From Paenibacillus abyssi (GTDB taxonomy: Bacteria; Bacillota; Bacilli; Paenibacillales; Paenibacillaceae), in contig NZ_BMGR01000007.1 in assembly GCF_014640295.1 (NCBI RefSeq), positions 186,001-250,000 of the forward strand: a DNA stretch of 64,000 nt. Reading direction: 5' to 3'. The notes beneath the pieces were generated by a model. It ran no database searches and had not been told where the DNA came from. It saw only the letters and a list, made by a program, of their open reading frames with translations. The translations under genes were made by a program, and so were the position numbers. Below are positions 34,747 through 44,111 of this stretch, in pieces (within the stretch, counting starts at the first letter, position 1; every line of letters begins with the position of its first letter).

Positions 34747-35649
34747 CTAAGCTTTGAAGCCTGCGGAGCGCTGCAACCTTTTCACAATTTCCAAATAGTC
34801 TTCCGCTGAAATGCCTGGAGCGAACTCCTCCGGCAGTTCCCTCAGCTCGGGAATAGGGCCGCCTTCAGGCGTACCGAACACGACTTCGAGCTTGCCGCCG
34901 CTCTCCGGATGTGTTCCTTTCCAGATCTGCCCGACATCCCGGTAATCATCGGCGCTGAACGTATACAGCTTGTTTCCGAGCCCCATGGCTTCAAATTTCC
35001 GTGCTGCTTCGAATTGGCTGTTGCTGAGGTCGGGAATAGGAATCAGCTTGGTTATGTCCACACCGGTAGCTATTTCGAGCGCTTTGGCATAGGCCAGCAC
35101 ATGAACGCCGCCGCGAACAAGCAAATAACCGATCATTTCTCGTGCAACCGGATGGTTGGTCATCTCATAGACCCGCATTTTATGCGTTCTGGCACCGCAC
35201 TCGAGGAAGAAATTGTGAACCAGATCAAGCACTAAATTTCCGCTGTTAAATACATAATCGCCGCGCCATGGATTTCCCATAGAGTCGCCGGCCAGCGCGG
35301 TTTGAGCGGTTGCGATAAAAAAGTAGGAGTTTCGTTTGTTCAGCCCTTCATGCAGCGGGGTGGAATCAGGCCGTCCCGGACTTGTGGTTCCGGTTAACAC
35401 CAGGTTAATGGTATGGGCGACAAGCTCAACATGGCCGATTTCTTCCGCTGTGATGCTGGCGACTAAATCATAGAACGGTTTCAGCTTTGTTTTGCCCCTG
35501 AAGTTAAAGGATTGATATAAATAATTGTTGAGTGTGGACATTTCTCCGAATTTTCCGCCCAGCAGCTCCTGTACGGCAGCTGCGGCATTGGCATCCGCGA
35601 AGGTGGAAGCCGGCAGCGCGATTTGAAGTTTATTGATTCGGGTAAACAC
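34747..35649 (-). CDS. Manganese catalase
   Basis: A 300-residue non-haem catalase that destroys hydrogen peroxide at a dinuclear manganese centre. The four-helix core ligands are visible: Glu36 in FGEMSTLNNYL, Glu70 and His73 in ITAEEIGHVELV, a Glu in FFLECGARTHK and His in RGGVHVLAYAKALE. Length and C-terminus (GTPEGGPIPELRELPEEF) match the family. It is monocistronic. In sporulating bacilli related enzymes are coat- or stress-associated; no clear sigma-B or sporulation promoter is visible. Confidence 0.93.
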   Translation of the reverse strand: MFTRINKLQIALPASTFADANAAAAVQELLGGKFGEMSTLNNYLYQSFNFRGKTKLKPFYDLVASITAEEIGHVELVAHTINLVLTGTTSPGRPDSTPLHEGLNKRNSYFFIATAQTALAGDSMGNPWRGDYVFNSGNLVLDLVHNFFLECGARTHKMRVYEMTNHPVAREMIGYLLVRGGVHVLAYAKALEIATGVDITKLIPIPDLSNSQFEAARKFEAMGLGNKLYTFSADDYRDVGQIWKGTHPESGGKLEVVFGTPEGGPIPELRELPEEFAPGISAEDYLEIVKRLQRSAGFKA

Positions 35650-35880
35650 GTGCGCTTCACCATCCCAATTCGATTTTTAACTCAATTTATGAGGTTTATT
35701 GAAGCGATAGACCATGATTTCCATTAGATTTGTCCACAATATCGAGATTGTGAAGCAGATGCTGCGGGTGGTACAGAGTGGATGGTTTGGTGTACAATTA
35801 GAAGAAGCGCCCAGGAAATTTGGTATGAAAAAGCCTTTTTTGCCTTATCAATCTCATAGGCTGGGCGGAAAGGAAGCGCG

Positions 35881-37458
35881 ATGGAGTTTTCCAAAGTGTT
35901 CTTTGTGAATATCAGTTTGCTGATCACGTTTGGTTATATTTTCAATTTGGTTTATAAATATTTGTTTCTGCACGCAGCGCCGAAGTTGAAGAATGGCTTC
36001 TCCGTCGCCCTGTTTATTTTTTCAGGCTGGTTTACGATGCTGTTTGGCCTGCAGTTAACGGACATGGCCTTGTTTGATTTGCGATTTGTGCCGATCATTT
36101 TTGCAACGCTTGTATTTCGTAAGCCGTCAACGCTGATTATTATCGGAACCGGAATCGGCTTGGCCCGGTTGACCTTTGGCATTAATGAGGCCTCCTTGGC
36201 AGGATTTTATAACATGACGATTCTGGGGATCCTGGCATCCCTGCTCACTTATTATTTTCAAATATCAGCTTGGTCCTATAGGAGAAAAGCGGCAGCAGCC
36301 ATATTAATTATTAATACAGTGAATATTTTGAATATCGCTTTGCTAGGCGTTATCCCGATCTGGATTTACTTATCTGAGATTGCTATTTTCACCTATCCGC
36401 TCGGAATCGTGCTCAGCGCGTTTTTTATATTTATCATCCGTGATTTTTATAAGGAGCAGAAGCGGGTAATCGAACTGCGGAAAATGAATATTATTCTTCG
36501 CAGACAGACGCGCGAGCTGCGGGAGGCCAAGCGGGCGTTAGAGGAAAAGGCAAGGCAGCTCATGCTCGCTTCCAAATATAAATCTGAATTTCTGGCGAAT
36601 ATGTCACACGAGCTCAAGACCCCCTTGAACAGTATTATTCTGTTATCCGAAATGATCCGGGAAGCAAGGGAGGAACGAAAAGAGGATGGCGAAGGCGATG
36701 AAGCCCGTTATGCGGAAATCATACATGCGGCAGGCAATGATTTGCTGCAATTAATTGATGATATTTTGGACTTATCCAAGGTAGAGGCCGGCAAGATGGA
36801 TGTTATGCTCGAGAAGGTGGTCACCTTGGATATGCTGCAGCTTATCCATGATCAATTTCTTCCCATGGCCCAGCAGAAGGGGCTGGCCTTTGAGCTGCGC
36901 GTAAGTGAAGAGGTTCCGGGCACGTTATATACCGATGCGCTTCGCGTCAATCAGATTTTGAGGAACCTGCTTGTCAACGCCTTTAAATTCACGGAGCGCG
37001 GCAGTGTAACATTGGATGTACAGCTCGAACGGGAAATTGTCAGCGTGGAGGAAGGGCGCGGTATCGCCCGGAGGAAACGCCCATGGAATTTGCCCGCATG
37101 GCAAGGGAGATTTAATCGTGACCGGTGTTTACTCAGAAGCACTTCGGGCAAATCCGGCATTCAATCGGGAACGCGGCGGTCGGGCACGGCGCAGCCTGTG
37201 ATCCATACCAGGGAATGGCTGTCTTTTTCCGTAATCGATACCGGGATCGGAATTGAGCCGGAGAAGCAGCAGCTTATTTTCGAAGCATTCAAGCAGGCAG
37301 ACGGCGCGATAAACCGCAAATACGGGGGCACCGGCCTTGGATTGTCAATCAGCCTGCAGCTGGCACGACTGCTCGGCGGTTCGCTCTCATTAACGAGCCG
37401 TTATGAGGAGGGCAGTAAGTTTACGCTGCTGCTTCCGGTACTGCAGGAACCCGAATAA
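35881..37458 (+). CDS. Sensor histidine kinase with LytS-type 5TM sensor
   Basis: A 525-residue kinase. Residues 1-190 hold a 5TM-5TMR_LYT-like sensor (ATLVFRKPSTLIIIGTGIG). A coiled linker is followed by HisKA with His243 in ANMSHELKTPLNS and an HATPase domain with N box (ILRNLLVNAFKFTE), DTGIGIE and GGTGLGLS. Between the N box and DTGIGIE is a basic, low-complexity insert of about 55 residues (DNA 37035-37195) that is not normal for the fold. No partner regulator is adjacent. The start ATG 35881 has GGGCGGAAAGGAAG upstream. Confidence 0.85.
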   Translation: MEFSKVFFVNISLLITFGYIFNLVYKYLFLHAAPKLKNGFSVALFIFSGWFTMLFGLQLTDMALFDLRFVPIIFATLVFRKPSTLIIIGTGIGLARLTFGINEASLAGFYNMTILGILASLLTYYFQISAWSYRRKAAAAILIINTVNILNIALLGVIPIWIYLSEIAIFTYPLGIVLSAFFIFIIRDFYKEQKRVIELRKMNIILRRQTRELREAKRALEEKARQLMLASKYKSEFLANMSHELKTPLNSIILLSEMIREAREERKEDGEGDEARYAEIIHAAGNDLLQLIDDILDLSKVEAGKMDVMLEKVVTLDMLQLIHDQFLPMAQQKGLAFELRVSEEVPGTLYTDALRVNQILRNLLVNAFKFTERGSVTLDVQLEREIVSVEEGRGIARRKRPWNLPAWQGRFNRDRCLLRSTSGKSGIQSGTRRSGTAQPVIHTREWLSFSVIDTGIGIEPEKQQLIFEAFKQADGAINRKYGGTGLGLSISLQLARLLGGSLSLTSRYEEGSKFTLLLPVLQEPE

Positions 37459-37561
37459 GTCGTGAAAATAATGCAGGAAATGGTAAATAGAAGTTAGGGA
37501 CTTTATCCAATGGATAGAAAATGATAAACTTTGAAAGAACTCGTATCTGTAAAAGGAGCCA

Positions 37562-38932
37562 ATGATGGCCAAAATAAAAATAAAATTCGCATGCACCGAG
37601 TGCGGTACGGAAGCTCCGAAATGGCTGGGCAAATGCCCGGGCTGCGGTGCATGGAATACGATGGTTGAAGAGAAAGAAACGGTAATCAAGACCCAAGGAA
37701 TCGGATCGCCGCTTATTCAGACGAAAGAAAAGGCGCAATCCATCATAAGTATAGACGGCGGGCAGGAACCGCGTATAGAAACAACGATGATCGAGCTTAA
37801 CCGTGTGCTTGGAGGCGGTGTAGTGCCCGGTTCTTTAATACTGGTCGGAGGAGATCCGGGAATCGGCAAATCAACGCTGCTCCTGCAAACGTCTCATGCG
37901 TTAGCTGCCAAGGGACTTACCGTGCTGTATATTTCCGGGGAGGAATCAGTCAGGCAGACGCGCTTGCGCGCTGATCGGCTGGGAGCGCTTACGGATAAAC
38001 TTTATGTGCTCTGCGAGACGAATCTGGAGCAGATTGGCGAAGCGATTGAAGCGGTCAAGCCGGATTTCCTCGTCATTGACTCGATCCAGACCGTGTATGA
38101 GCCATCGGTGCCTTCTGCGCCGGGCAGCGTGGCGCAGGTTCGCGAATGTACGGCCCATTTCATGCGGATTGCCAAAGTAAACGGGATTGCGACGGTGCTT
38201 GTCGGACATGTAACGAAGGAAGGCGCGATTGCCGGGCCGAGGCTGCTTGAGCATATGGTCGACTGCGTGCTGTACTTCGAAGGCGAACGGCATCATTCTT
38301 ATCGGCTGCTGCGGGCAGTCAAGAACCGCTTTGGTTCGACCAATGAGATCGGTATCTTCGAAATGGGCGAAGGCGGGCTTCGTGAGGTGTCCAATCCTTC
38401 GGAGCTGTTTCTCTCCGAGCGGCCGCTCGGCGTATCCGGCTCCACGGTTGTCGCAAGCATGGAAGGAACGCGCCCTGTGCTTGTAGAGCTGCAGGCGCTG
38501 GTCGCAACAACAAATTTTCCTTCGCCGCGGCGCATGTCCACCGGTATCGATCATCATCGGATGGCATTGATTATTGCCGTGCTGGAGAAAAGAATGGGCA
38601 TGTTTTTGCAAAATCAAGACGCCTACTTAAACGTAGCAGGCGGAGTCAAGCTCGACGAACCGGCTGTCGATCTGGCTGCTGCGGTCAGCCTGGCTTCGAG
38701 CTTCCGGGATGTGCCTACAAAGCCGGACGATGTCATTTTCGGCGAGGTGGGTCTAACCGGTGAGGTGAGGGCTGTTTCCAGAGCGGAGCAGCGGGTAAAG
38801 GAAGCGGAGAAGCTCGGATTCAAAAGGGTCATTATGCCGGAAAAAAGTCTCAAAGGCTGGAAACCTCCAGCCGGCATCAAAATTGTTGGCGTGAGCACGG
38901 TGTCGGAAGCACTCGCGGCAGCGCTCGGATAG
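37562..38932 (+). CDS. radA: DNA repair protein RadA
   Basis: A 456-residue RecA-like branch migration protein. An N-terminal zinc finger (Cys11, Cys14, Cys25, Cys28) is followed by the ATPase with Walker [11 protein letters not shown] (about 96-105), the KNRFG motif and a C-terminal Lon-like domain (about 285-456). RadA helps process recombination intermediates and works with DisA in Bacillus. AAAGGAGCC precedes the double ATG. disA follows by 13 bp. In Bacillus clpC precedes radA, but here a histidine kinase does. Confidence 0.96.
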   Translation: MMAKIKIKFACTECGTEAPKWLGKCPGCGAWNTMVEEKETVIKTQGIGSPLIQTKEKAQSIISIDGGQEPRIETTMIELNRVLGGGVVPGSLILVGGDPGIGKSTLLLQTSHALAAKGLTVLYISGEESVRQTRLRADRLGALTDKLYVLCETNLEQIGEAIEAVKPDFLVIDSIQTVYEPSVPSAPGSVAQVRECTAHFMRIAKVNGIATVLVGHVTKEGAIAGPRLLEHMVDCVLYFEGERHHSYRLLRAVKNRFGSTNEIGIFEMGEGGLREVSNPSELFLSERPLGVSGSTVVASMEGTRPVLVELQALVATTNFPSPRRMSTGIDHHRMALIIAVLEKRMGMFLQNQDAYLNVAGGVKLDEPAVDLAAAVSLASSFRDVPTKPDDVIFGEVGLTGEVRAVSRAEQRVKEAEKLGFKRVIMPEKSLKGWKPPAGIKIVGVSTVSEALAAALG

Positions 38933-38945
38933 AGGAGGCCATAAC

Positions 38946-40025
38946 ATGACGAAGGAACTCAATCAACAAGAAATTACGAACCAATTGCTGCAGCTGGTCG
39001 CGCCGGGCACTGCATTCCGTGAAGGGCTGGAGAACGTGCTGCGCGCCAAAACCGGTGCACTGATAGTTGTAGGTTACAGCCCCGAATTAATGGAAGTGGT
39101 GGATGGCGGCTTCTCGATCAATTGCGACTTTTCGCCCAACTATTTATATGAATTAGCCAAGATGGACGGGGCGATCATACTAAGCGAGGATTTCCGCCGG
39201 ATTTTGTACGCGAATACTCAACTGATTCCGGACAGCTCTATTCCGTCCATTGAGACGGGGATCCGCCACCGGACCGCAGAGCGGGTTGCAAAGCAGACAG
39301 GGAAGCTTGTCGTTTCGATTTCCCAGCGCCGGAACGTAATTACGCTGTATCAAGGCTATTTGCGCTATTCGTTGAAGGAAATGGGTGTTATTTTAACAAA
39401 AGCAAATCAAGCGATCCAGACATTGGAAAAGTACAAAGCTGTGCTTAGTCAGGCATTTACAAATCTGTCCGCTTCGGAATTCGAGGAGCTTGTCACCCTG
39501 CAGGAAGTTGCCAATGTCATTCAACGGGTTGAGATGGTGCTGCGGATCAAGACGGAAATTAAACGTTACGTGAATGAGCTTGGAACGGAAGGCCGTCTCA
39601 TCAGTATGCAGATGGAGGAGCTCGTAGGCGGCGTGGAGGAGGATGCATGGTTCCTTCTCAAAGATTACGCGAGGGACAACAGCGATGATAAAATCAGGGA
39701 CATTCGCGCAGGGCTGAAGAAAATGAGCTCAGAGGAGCTTCTTGATATTCATCACATTATTCGATTGCTCGGCTATCCTTACTCAGGAACGATCACAGAA
39801 GAAGCGATCCTGCCCAGAGGCTACAGACTGCTGCACAAAATTCCACGGCTGCCGATTATCATCATGCATAATTTGGTCGAGCGCTTCCATCACCTTACTC
39901 AAATGGTTGCGGCAACGATCGAAGATTTGGATGAGGTCGACGGCATCGGCGAGGTGCGCGCACGGGCTATTAAAGAAGGGCTGAAACGGATTCAAGAACA
40001 GGTGTTCATTGACAGGCAAATTTAA
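38946..40025 (+). CDS. disA: DNA integrity scanning diadenylate cyclase DisA
   Basis: A 359-residue enzyme that makes c-di-AMP from two ATP and scans DNA for damage. The DAC domain (about 1-145) has the catalytic Asp74-Gly75-Ala76 and Arg107-His108-Arg109 motifs. A helical spine and a C-terminal helix-hairpin-helix ([20 protein letters not shown]) follow. AGAGGAGG precedes the ATG. It is co-transcribed with radA. The last codons overlap the promoter of the next gene. Confidence 0.96.
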   Translation: MTKELNQQEITNQLLQLVAPGTAFREGLENVLRAKTGALIVVGYSPELMEVVDGGFSINCDFSPNYLYELAKMDGAIILSEDFRRILYANTQLIPDSSIPSIETGIRHRTAERVAKQTGKLVVSISQRRNVITLYQGYLRYSLKEMGVILTKANQAIQTLEKYKAVLSQAFTNLSASEFEELVTLQEVANVIQRVEMVLRIKTEIKRYVNELGTEGRLISMQMEELVGGVEEDAWFLLKDYARDNSDDKIRDIRAGLKKMSSEELLDIHHIIRLLGYPYSGTITEEAILPRGYRLLHKIPRLPIIIMHNLVERFHHLTQMVAATIEDLDEVDGIGEVRARAIKEGLKRIQEQVFIDRQI

Positions 40026-40037
40026 ATCCCATACAAT
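40009..40037 (+). promoter_or_regulatory. Near-consensus SigA promoter inside the end of disA, for pssA
   Basis: TTGACA (40009-40014), a 17-bp spacer and TACAAT (40032-40037) give one of the best promoters in the window. The -35 box is inside the last codons of disA. Transcription would begin near 40044, leaving a leader of about 100 nt to the pssA start at 40143. Confidence 0.75.
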
Positions 40038-40142
40038 GTAAGAATGCCTATTTCCACGATTTTAATCCATTGGATAAAAATAAAAAACGTTTTGCAAAGC
40101 AAGATGAACGGAATTGGGTATAGTAAAGATGAGGTGGAATTG

Positions 40143-40889
40143 ATGATTACGAAGTCGATACCGAGTCTTTTCACGGTTGGTAATCTTTTCTTAGGTATTG
40201 TCGCCATTATTCTTGTCTTCAACGAGAAGCCGGATTATGCCGCGATGATGGTTATTATTGCAATGCTGCTCGACGGTGTAGATGGCCGGGTGGCCAGGGC
40301 GCTTAATGTGCAGAGTGAGTTCGGAAAAGAACTGGATTCCTTGTCGGACGTGATCTCTTTTGGTGTAGCTCCGGCTTTTATTATGTATGTAGTGGCTTTT
40401 CAACAGTTGAACCCCGCAGCAGCGTGGATTGTTACCGCGTTGTTTCCGATTTGCGGAGCTTTACGGCTGGCAAGGTTCAATGTAATCTCCGGTACGCCTG
40501 GTTATTTTATCGGCTTGCCGATCCCGGCAGCCGGCGGTGTATTATGTACGCTTGCTTTATTCTATAAGGATATTCATGTCGCTGTATTGCTGGTGAGCAC
40601 GCTTGTGCTTTCGTTCCTGATGGTAAGCAATATCAAGTATCCGAACTTTAAGAAGGTCGGCATGCCAAAAGGGGCAATATGGATCATCCCGATTATTGTC
40701 GTCGTGACAATTACACTCGGTATTATCTTTCGTGACCATTTGTCAAAAATCATTTTTGTTCCACTTGCGCTCTATGCGCTGTACGGCCTAAAAAAAAACG
40801 TTGATCGCCGGCTCTCCGGAAGGTCCCGCAAACGCCGTAAAGCGTTAAAAAACCAGGAAGAGACGGCGCAATCCGAACATAGCGCATAA
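40143..40889 (+). CDS. pssA: CDP-diacylglycerol-serine O-phosphatidyltransferase
   Basis: A 248-residue integral membrane enzyme of the CDP-alcohol phosphatidyltransferase family. The catalytic motif DGVDGRVAR, then G and two further Asp in EFGKELDSLSD, is complete. About seven helices and a basic C-terminal tail (GRSRKRRKALK) are visible. The serine-transferase subtype is favoured by the SIPSLFTVGNLFLG start. It makes phosphatidylserine, the precursor of phosphatidylethanolamine; no psd gene is next to it. I start it at ATG 40143 behind GATGAGGTGG, since upstream starts fall at or before the predicted transcript start. Confidence 0.88.
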   Translation: MITKSIPSLFTVGNLFLGIVAIILVFNEKPDYAAMMVIIAMLLDGVDGRVARALNVQSEFGKELDSLSDVISFGVAPAFIMYVVAFQQLNPAAAWIVTALFPICGALRLARFNVISGTPGYFIGLPIPAAGGVLCTLALFYKDIHVAVLLVSTLVLSFLMVSNIKYPNFKKVGMPKGAIWIIPIIVVVTITLGIIFRDHLSKIIFVPLALYALYGLKKNVDRRLSGRSRKRRKALKNQEETAQSEHSA

Positions 40890-40891
40890 TG

Positions 40892-40918
40892 AAAAAAGCA
40901 GCCCAGGGCTGCTTTTTT
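40892..40918. terminator. Bidirectional terminator after pssA
   Basis: A 12-bp perfect stem (AAAAAAGCAGCC/GGCTGCTTTTTT) with a 3-nt loop. A and T arms serve both directions, and the next gene converges. Confidence 0.88.
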
Positions 40919-40991
40919 GCTGTTTATTGCATGGTTTTATTGCATGGCTTACAGATTCATTCCATCCCATTGATGATTCAATTCGCATGTC

Positions 40992-41387
40992 TCACGTTAA
41001 ATTAAACAAACCAAGCGTCGAGCATTTTTTGGATTCGTGCGTGACAACCTCGTCGAGGCTGATCTCAAGCTGATTGCATAATGCTGACATGTAGAACAGA
41101 TTTTTGCCCAGCTCTGATCTGAGGACATCCTTGCAGTGCTCGCACAGCTGGCCCGACATATGCTTCTCCAGCTTCATCTTCGCTTGTTCGAGCTCAAGTT
41201 CATCAGGAAAATCTTGTTTCCGGGCATTCAGTTCAATGCATCCGCATTCGGTAACCGCCTTAGTGACAGCCCGGTTGACAGACGCTCCCGTTTGACCGTA
41301 TTTCGATAGGATATCAAGCAAACTGCGATGACGAAGCAGCAATTCCGACACCTGCTGCTGAAATTGCTCCAGCGTGGGGGCGCTCAT
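40992..41387 (-). CDS. Conserved hypothetical protein, helical, MazG-like C-terminal segment
   Basis: A 131-residue cytosolic protein starting at ATG 41387 behind GAGGTGG. LEQFQQQVSELLLRHRSLLD starts a helical region, ECGCIELNA and LCEHCKD give paired cysteines, and ELGKNLFYMSALCNQLEISL resembles the last helices of MazG-type pyrophosphohydrolases. The full metal-binding EExxE pattern is not seen. I recall similar Paenibacillus proteins carrying a DUF1573 label, but cannot verify it. It is the only leftward gene inside the conserved radA-rpsG block. Confidence 0.6.
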   Translation of the reverse strand: MSAPTLEQFQQQVSELLLRHRSLLDILSKYGQTGASVNRAVTKAVTECGCIELNARKQDFPDELELEQAKMKLEKHMSGQLCEHCKDVLRSELGKNLFYMSALCNQLEISLDEVVTHESKKCSTLGLFNLT

Positions 41388-41545
41388 CTGTTCCACCTCA
41401 TTTCATGATTTGCTTTCTTTAATCCCATTATAGAGCAAACTGGCCTAACATTTCAAAAGCATTTTGGAGTAATTTTTCCTGAATTTCCTCCAGCGACGAT
41501 TAGTTTACGCGAAATTGGAACATAATTGTAATGGAGGTGATAGAG

Positions 41546-42643
41546 TTGTTAAAACGAATCATACAAATCATTGGACTCGTGTTCGGCGGAATGATAGGTG
41601 CGGAGTTAAGCGATACGGTGCGGGGCGGAGCAATGTGGACGGAATCGTCCCAAGGTCTGCTGCAATACTCAGGAACTTATTATTCAAGTGTTGGTCTTGG
41701 CGCATTCTGCGGACTCGCGGCAGCGACACTGCTGGCAGGCCCGGTTGTCCGCTTCATGCAGCAAGGGACGGAGCGCGCGGCAGGTTTGCCTACCGTGGAG
41801 CTGGTTTCGGGAGCGGCAGGATTAATTGGGGGGTTGGCAGTATCCGCTTTGCTCTATCCCGCTTTATCGGGCTTGAGCGGCGTCTGGCTGTTCGTGCCTG
41901 CCGTAATGACGTTATTTTTCGGTTATATGGGCCTTCGTATCGGATTGTTGAAGAAGGACGAACTTGCTATCGGTTATTCCGCTTACATGTCGACGCGCAT
42001 TGCGAAGGAACCAGAGCAAGAGGAAAGCTGGTTTGAAGAGCACAAAATATTGGATACCAGCGTCATCATAGACGGGCGCATTGCGGACATTTGCAAAACC
42101 GGCTTTATCGAAGGGACGCTTGTCATTCCGGAGTTCGTGCTTGAGGAGCTGCAGCATATTGCCGATTCTTCAGATTTGCTGAAGCGCAACCGGGGACGCC
42201 GGGGACTGGATATTTTAAACAAAATACAAAAAGAGCTCGACGTTCGGGTATTGATCTATGAAGGCGATTTTGAGGAGATCGGCGAAGTCGACAGCAAGCT
42301 TGTGAAGCTCGCCAAGGTGCTGCGCGGCAAGGTGGTAACCAACGACTTTAACCTGAACAAGGTTTGTGAGCTGCAGGGTGTATCCGTCCTGAATATCAAC
42401 GATCTGGCCAATGCGGTAAAACCGGTCGTGCTGCCTGGTGAAGAGATTATCGTTCAGGTTATTAAAGACGGCAAAGAGCACGGGCAAGGGGTCGCCTATC
42501 TGGATGACGGCACGATGATCGTCGTGGAGGGCGGCCGGGAGTTCATCGGCTCCACGATGGAAGTACTTGTGACAAGCGTGCTGCAAACCTCGGCCGGACG
42601 CATGATTTTTGCCAAGCCGAAGCTGCTGGAAAAGGCGCAATGA
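41546..42643 (+). CDS. yacL: PIN/TRAM-domain membrane protein (YacL)
   Basis: A 365-residue protein with four N-terminal membrane helices (about 1-130), a PIN nuclease-like domain (about 155-285; [25 protein letters not shown] with acidic residues) and a C-terminal TRAM domain ([26 protein letters not shown] region). I start it at TTG 41546 with GGAGGTGATAG ideally spaced; ATG 41531 overlaps that site. It precedes ispD as in Bacillus. The family is conserved, with a likely RNA-related role that is not settled. Confidence 0.88.
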   Translation: MLKRIIQIIGLVFGGMIGAELSDTVRGGAMWTESSQGLLQYSGTYYSSVGLGAFCGLAAATLLAGPVVRFMQQGTERAAGLPTVELVSGAAGLIGGLAVSALLYPALSGLSGVWLFVPAVMTLFFGYMGLRIGLLKKDELAIGYSAYMSTRIAKEPEQEESWFEEHKILDTSVIIDGRIADICKTGFIEGTLVIPEFVLEELQHIADSSDLLKRNRGRRGLDILNKIQKELDVRVLIYEGDFEEIGEVDSKLVKLAKVLRGKVVTNDFNLNKVCELQGVSVLNINDLANAVKPVVLPGEEIIVQVIKDGKEHGQGVAYLDDGTMIVVEGGREFIGSTMEVLVTSVLQTSAGRMIFAKPKLLEKAQ

Positions 42644-42779
42644 CAATCGGTACGGAACCTGTCTCTATGGAAAGCGGGGCTTTTACATCCCACTCCGGCA
42701 TTGTATGATAGGAGTATTCCAATTTCAGATCTATAAGGATATAGTAGACCTTATAGTTCACAGTGAGGCAGGTAAGGAA

Positions 42780-43484
42780 ATGAACAACGCGGCATGGGGC
42801 GTGGTGGTCGTGGCCGCCGGACGGGGAACCCGGATGGGCAGTGCGCAGAGCAAGCAGTATCTGCTGCTGCGGGATAAGCCGATCCTAGTCCACACGCTTG
42901 AGCGATTTGAACAAATGGAAGAGGTAGCCGAGGTGGCGCTCGTGGTTGGCGAGAAGGATGTCAGCCGCTGCCAGTCTTGGGTGTCCGATTATGGCTTATC
43001 CAAGGTGAAAGCAGTCGTAGCCGGAGGTAAAGAGCGGCAGGACTCTGTCTACCGGGGCTTACAGGCGCTCGACAGCGAATGGGTCATGGTGCACGACGGT
43101 GTTCGGCCGCTCGTCACGGCGGAGGCGGTACGCCGCTGCTGCAAGGTTGCCCGTGAGGCTGGGGCGGCTGTGTTAGCCGTGCCTGTAAAAGATACGATCA
43201 AACAAGTAAATGAAGAAGGAGTCATTATTGCGACTCCGGACAGGCGAAGCTTGTGGGCGATCCAAACGCCGCAGGCTTTTCGTCGTGCGCTGCTGATGGA
43301 GGCTCATGAGCGCGCATTGGCCGACGGCTTTCTGGGCACGGATGATGCGATGGCAGTCGAGCGGATCGGTGTAAAGGTGGCCGTGGCGGAAGGGGATTAC
43401 ACGAATATTAAGATTACGACGCCGGAGGACCTGCCGCTTGCCGAGTTTTGGCTGGCGCGGCATGATGCCGCCGGAGGGGAATAG
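42780..43484 (+). CDS. ispD: 2-C-methyl-D-erythritol 4-phosphate cytidylyltransferase
   Basis: A 234-residue enzyme of the MEP isoprenoid pathway that adds CMP to methylerythritol phosphate. The nucleotide-binding start VVAAGRGTRMG with SKQYLLL, and VMVHDGVRPLV in the middle, are diagnostic, as is TPQAFR. ATG 42780 behind AGGTAAGGAA gives the usual family length; earlier starts would add unrelated residues. ispF follows after 33 bp. Confidence 0.95.
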   Translation: MNNAAWGVVVVAAGRGTRMGSAQSKQYLLLRDKPILVHTLERFEQMEEVAEVALVVGEKDVSRCQSWVSDYGLSKVKAVVAGGKERQDSVYRGLQALDSEWVMVHDGVRPLVTAEAVRRCCKVAREAGAAVLAVPVKDTIKQVNEEGVIIATPDRRSLWAIQTPQAFRRALLMEAHERALADGFLGTDDAMAVERIGVKVAVAEGDYTNIKITTPEDLPLAEFWLARHDAAGGE

Positions 43485-43517
43485 GGCTTGAAGATCGGAA
43501 AGGGGAGGAATACGAAT

Positions 43518-44000
43518 ATGATTCGAGTGGGACAAGGGTTCGATGTGCATCAATTAGTAGAGGGCCGGCCGTGTATTATCGGGGGGGTCACCATCCCGTA
43601 CGAGAAGGGGCTGCTGGGCCATTCCGATGCTGATGTGCTGCTGCATGCGGTAGCCGATGCAGTTCTGGGAGCGCTGGGACTTGGCGATATTGGCAAGCAT
43701 TTTCCCGATACAGATCCGGAATTTAAGGATGCGGACAGTTTGAAGCTGCTGGAGCATGTATGGTCGCTGGCCAAGGAAAGGGGGTATAAGCTGGCTAACA
43801 TTGATTCGACAATTATTGCGCAGCGGCCCAAGATGGCGCCTTATATTCCGCAGATGGCCGAAGTGATCGCAAAAGCGCTGGAGGCTGACGTATCGCAGGT
43901 GAACGTGAAAGCGACGACGACAGAACAGCTCGGCTTCACCGGCCGCGGCGAAGGGATTGCGGCGCAATCGGTTGTCTGCCTGATTCAGGATATGCTATGA
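43518..44000 (+). CDS. ispF: 2-C-methyl-D-erythritol 2,4-cyclodiphosphate synthase
   Basis: A 160-residue trimeric zinc enzyme, two steps after IspD in the MEP pathway. Metal ligands Asp9 and His11 are in [21 protein letters not shown] and the C-terminal [18 protein letters not shown] complete the active-site pattern. ATG 43518 lies behind GGGGAGG. The intervening gene ispE is elsewhere, as in Bacillus. Confidence 0.96.
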   Translation: MIRVGQGFDVHQLVEGRPCIIGGVTIPYEKGLLGHSDADVLLHAVADAVLGALGLGDIGKHFPDTDPEFKDADSLKLLEHVWSLAKERGYKLANIDSTIIAQRPKMAPYIPQMAEVIAKALEADVSQVNVKATTTEQLGFTGRGEGIAAQSVVCLIQDML

Positions 44001-44021
44001 TGTGGAACAAGAAATAACTGT

Positions 44022-44092
44022 ACGCTTACGAAGTGCTTTTGCTGCGCAAAACCTAGCACACGCTTACGAAGTGGTTTTGCTGCGCAAAACCT
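44022..44092. repeat. Two tandem 33-bp repeats between ispF and gltX
   Basis: The unit ACGCTTACGAAGTG-S-TTTTGC... occurs at 44022-44054 and 44060-44092, with only one base different (C or G). A 5-bp spacer separates the copies. Each contains the palindrome TTTTGC-TGC-GCAAAA, so it can form a hairpin. I recall similar intergenic elements in other Paenibacillus genomes, but cannot confirm copy number. No other copy is seen in this window. Confidence 0.8.
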
Positions 44093-44111
44093 TTAGGAAG
44101 GATGGATCGAG

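Noticed and set aside
35714-35908. Small plus-strand frame of 64 codons before the 5TM kinase
   Set aside because: It overlaps the kinase start, has no ribosome binding site and covers the likely promoter region.
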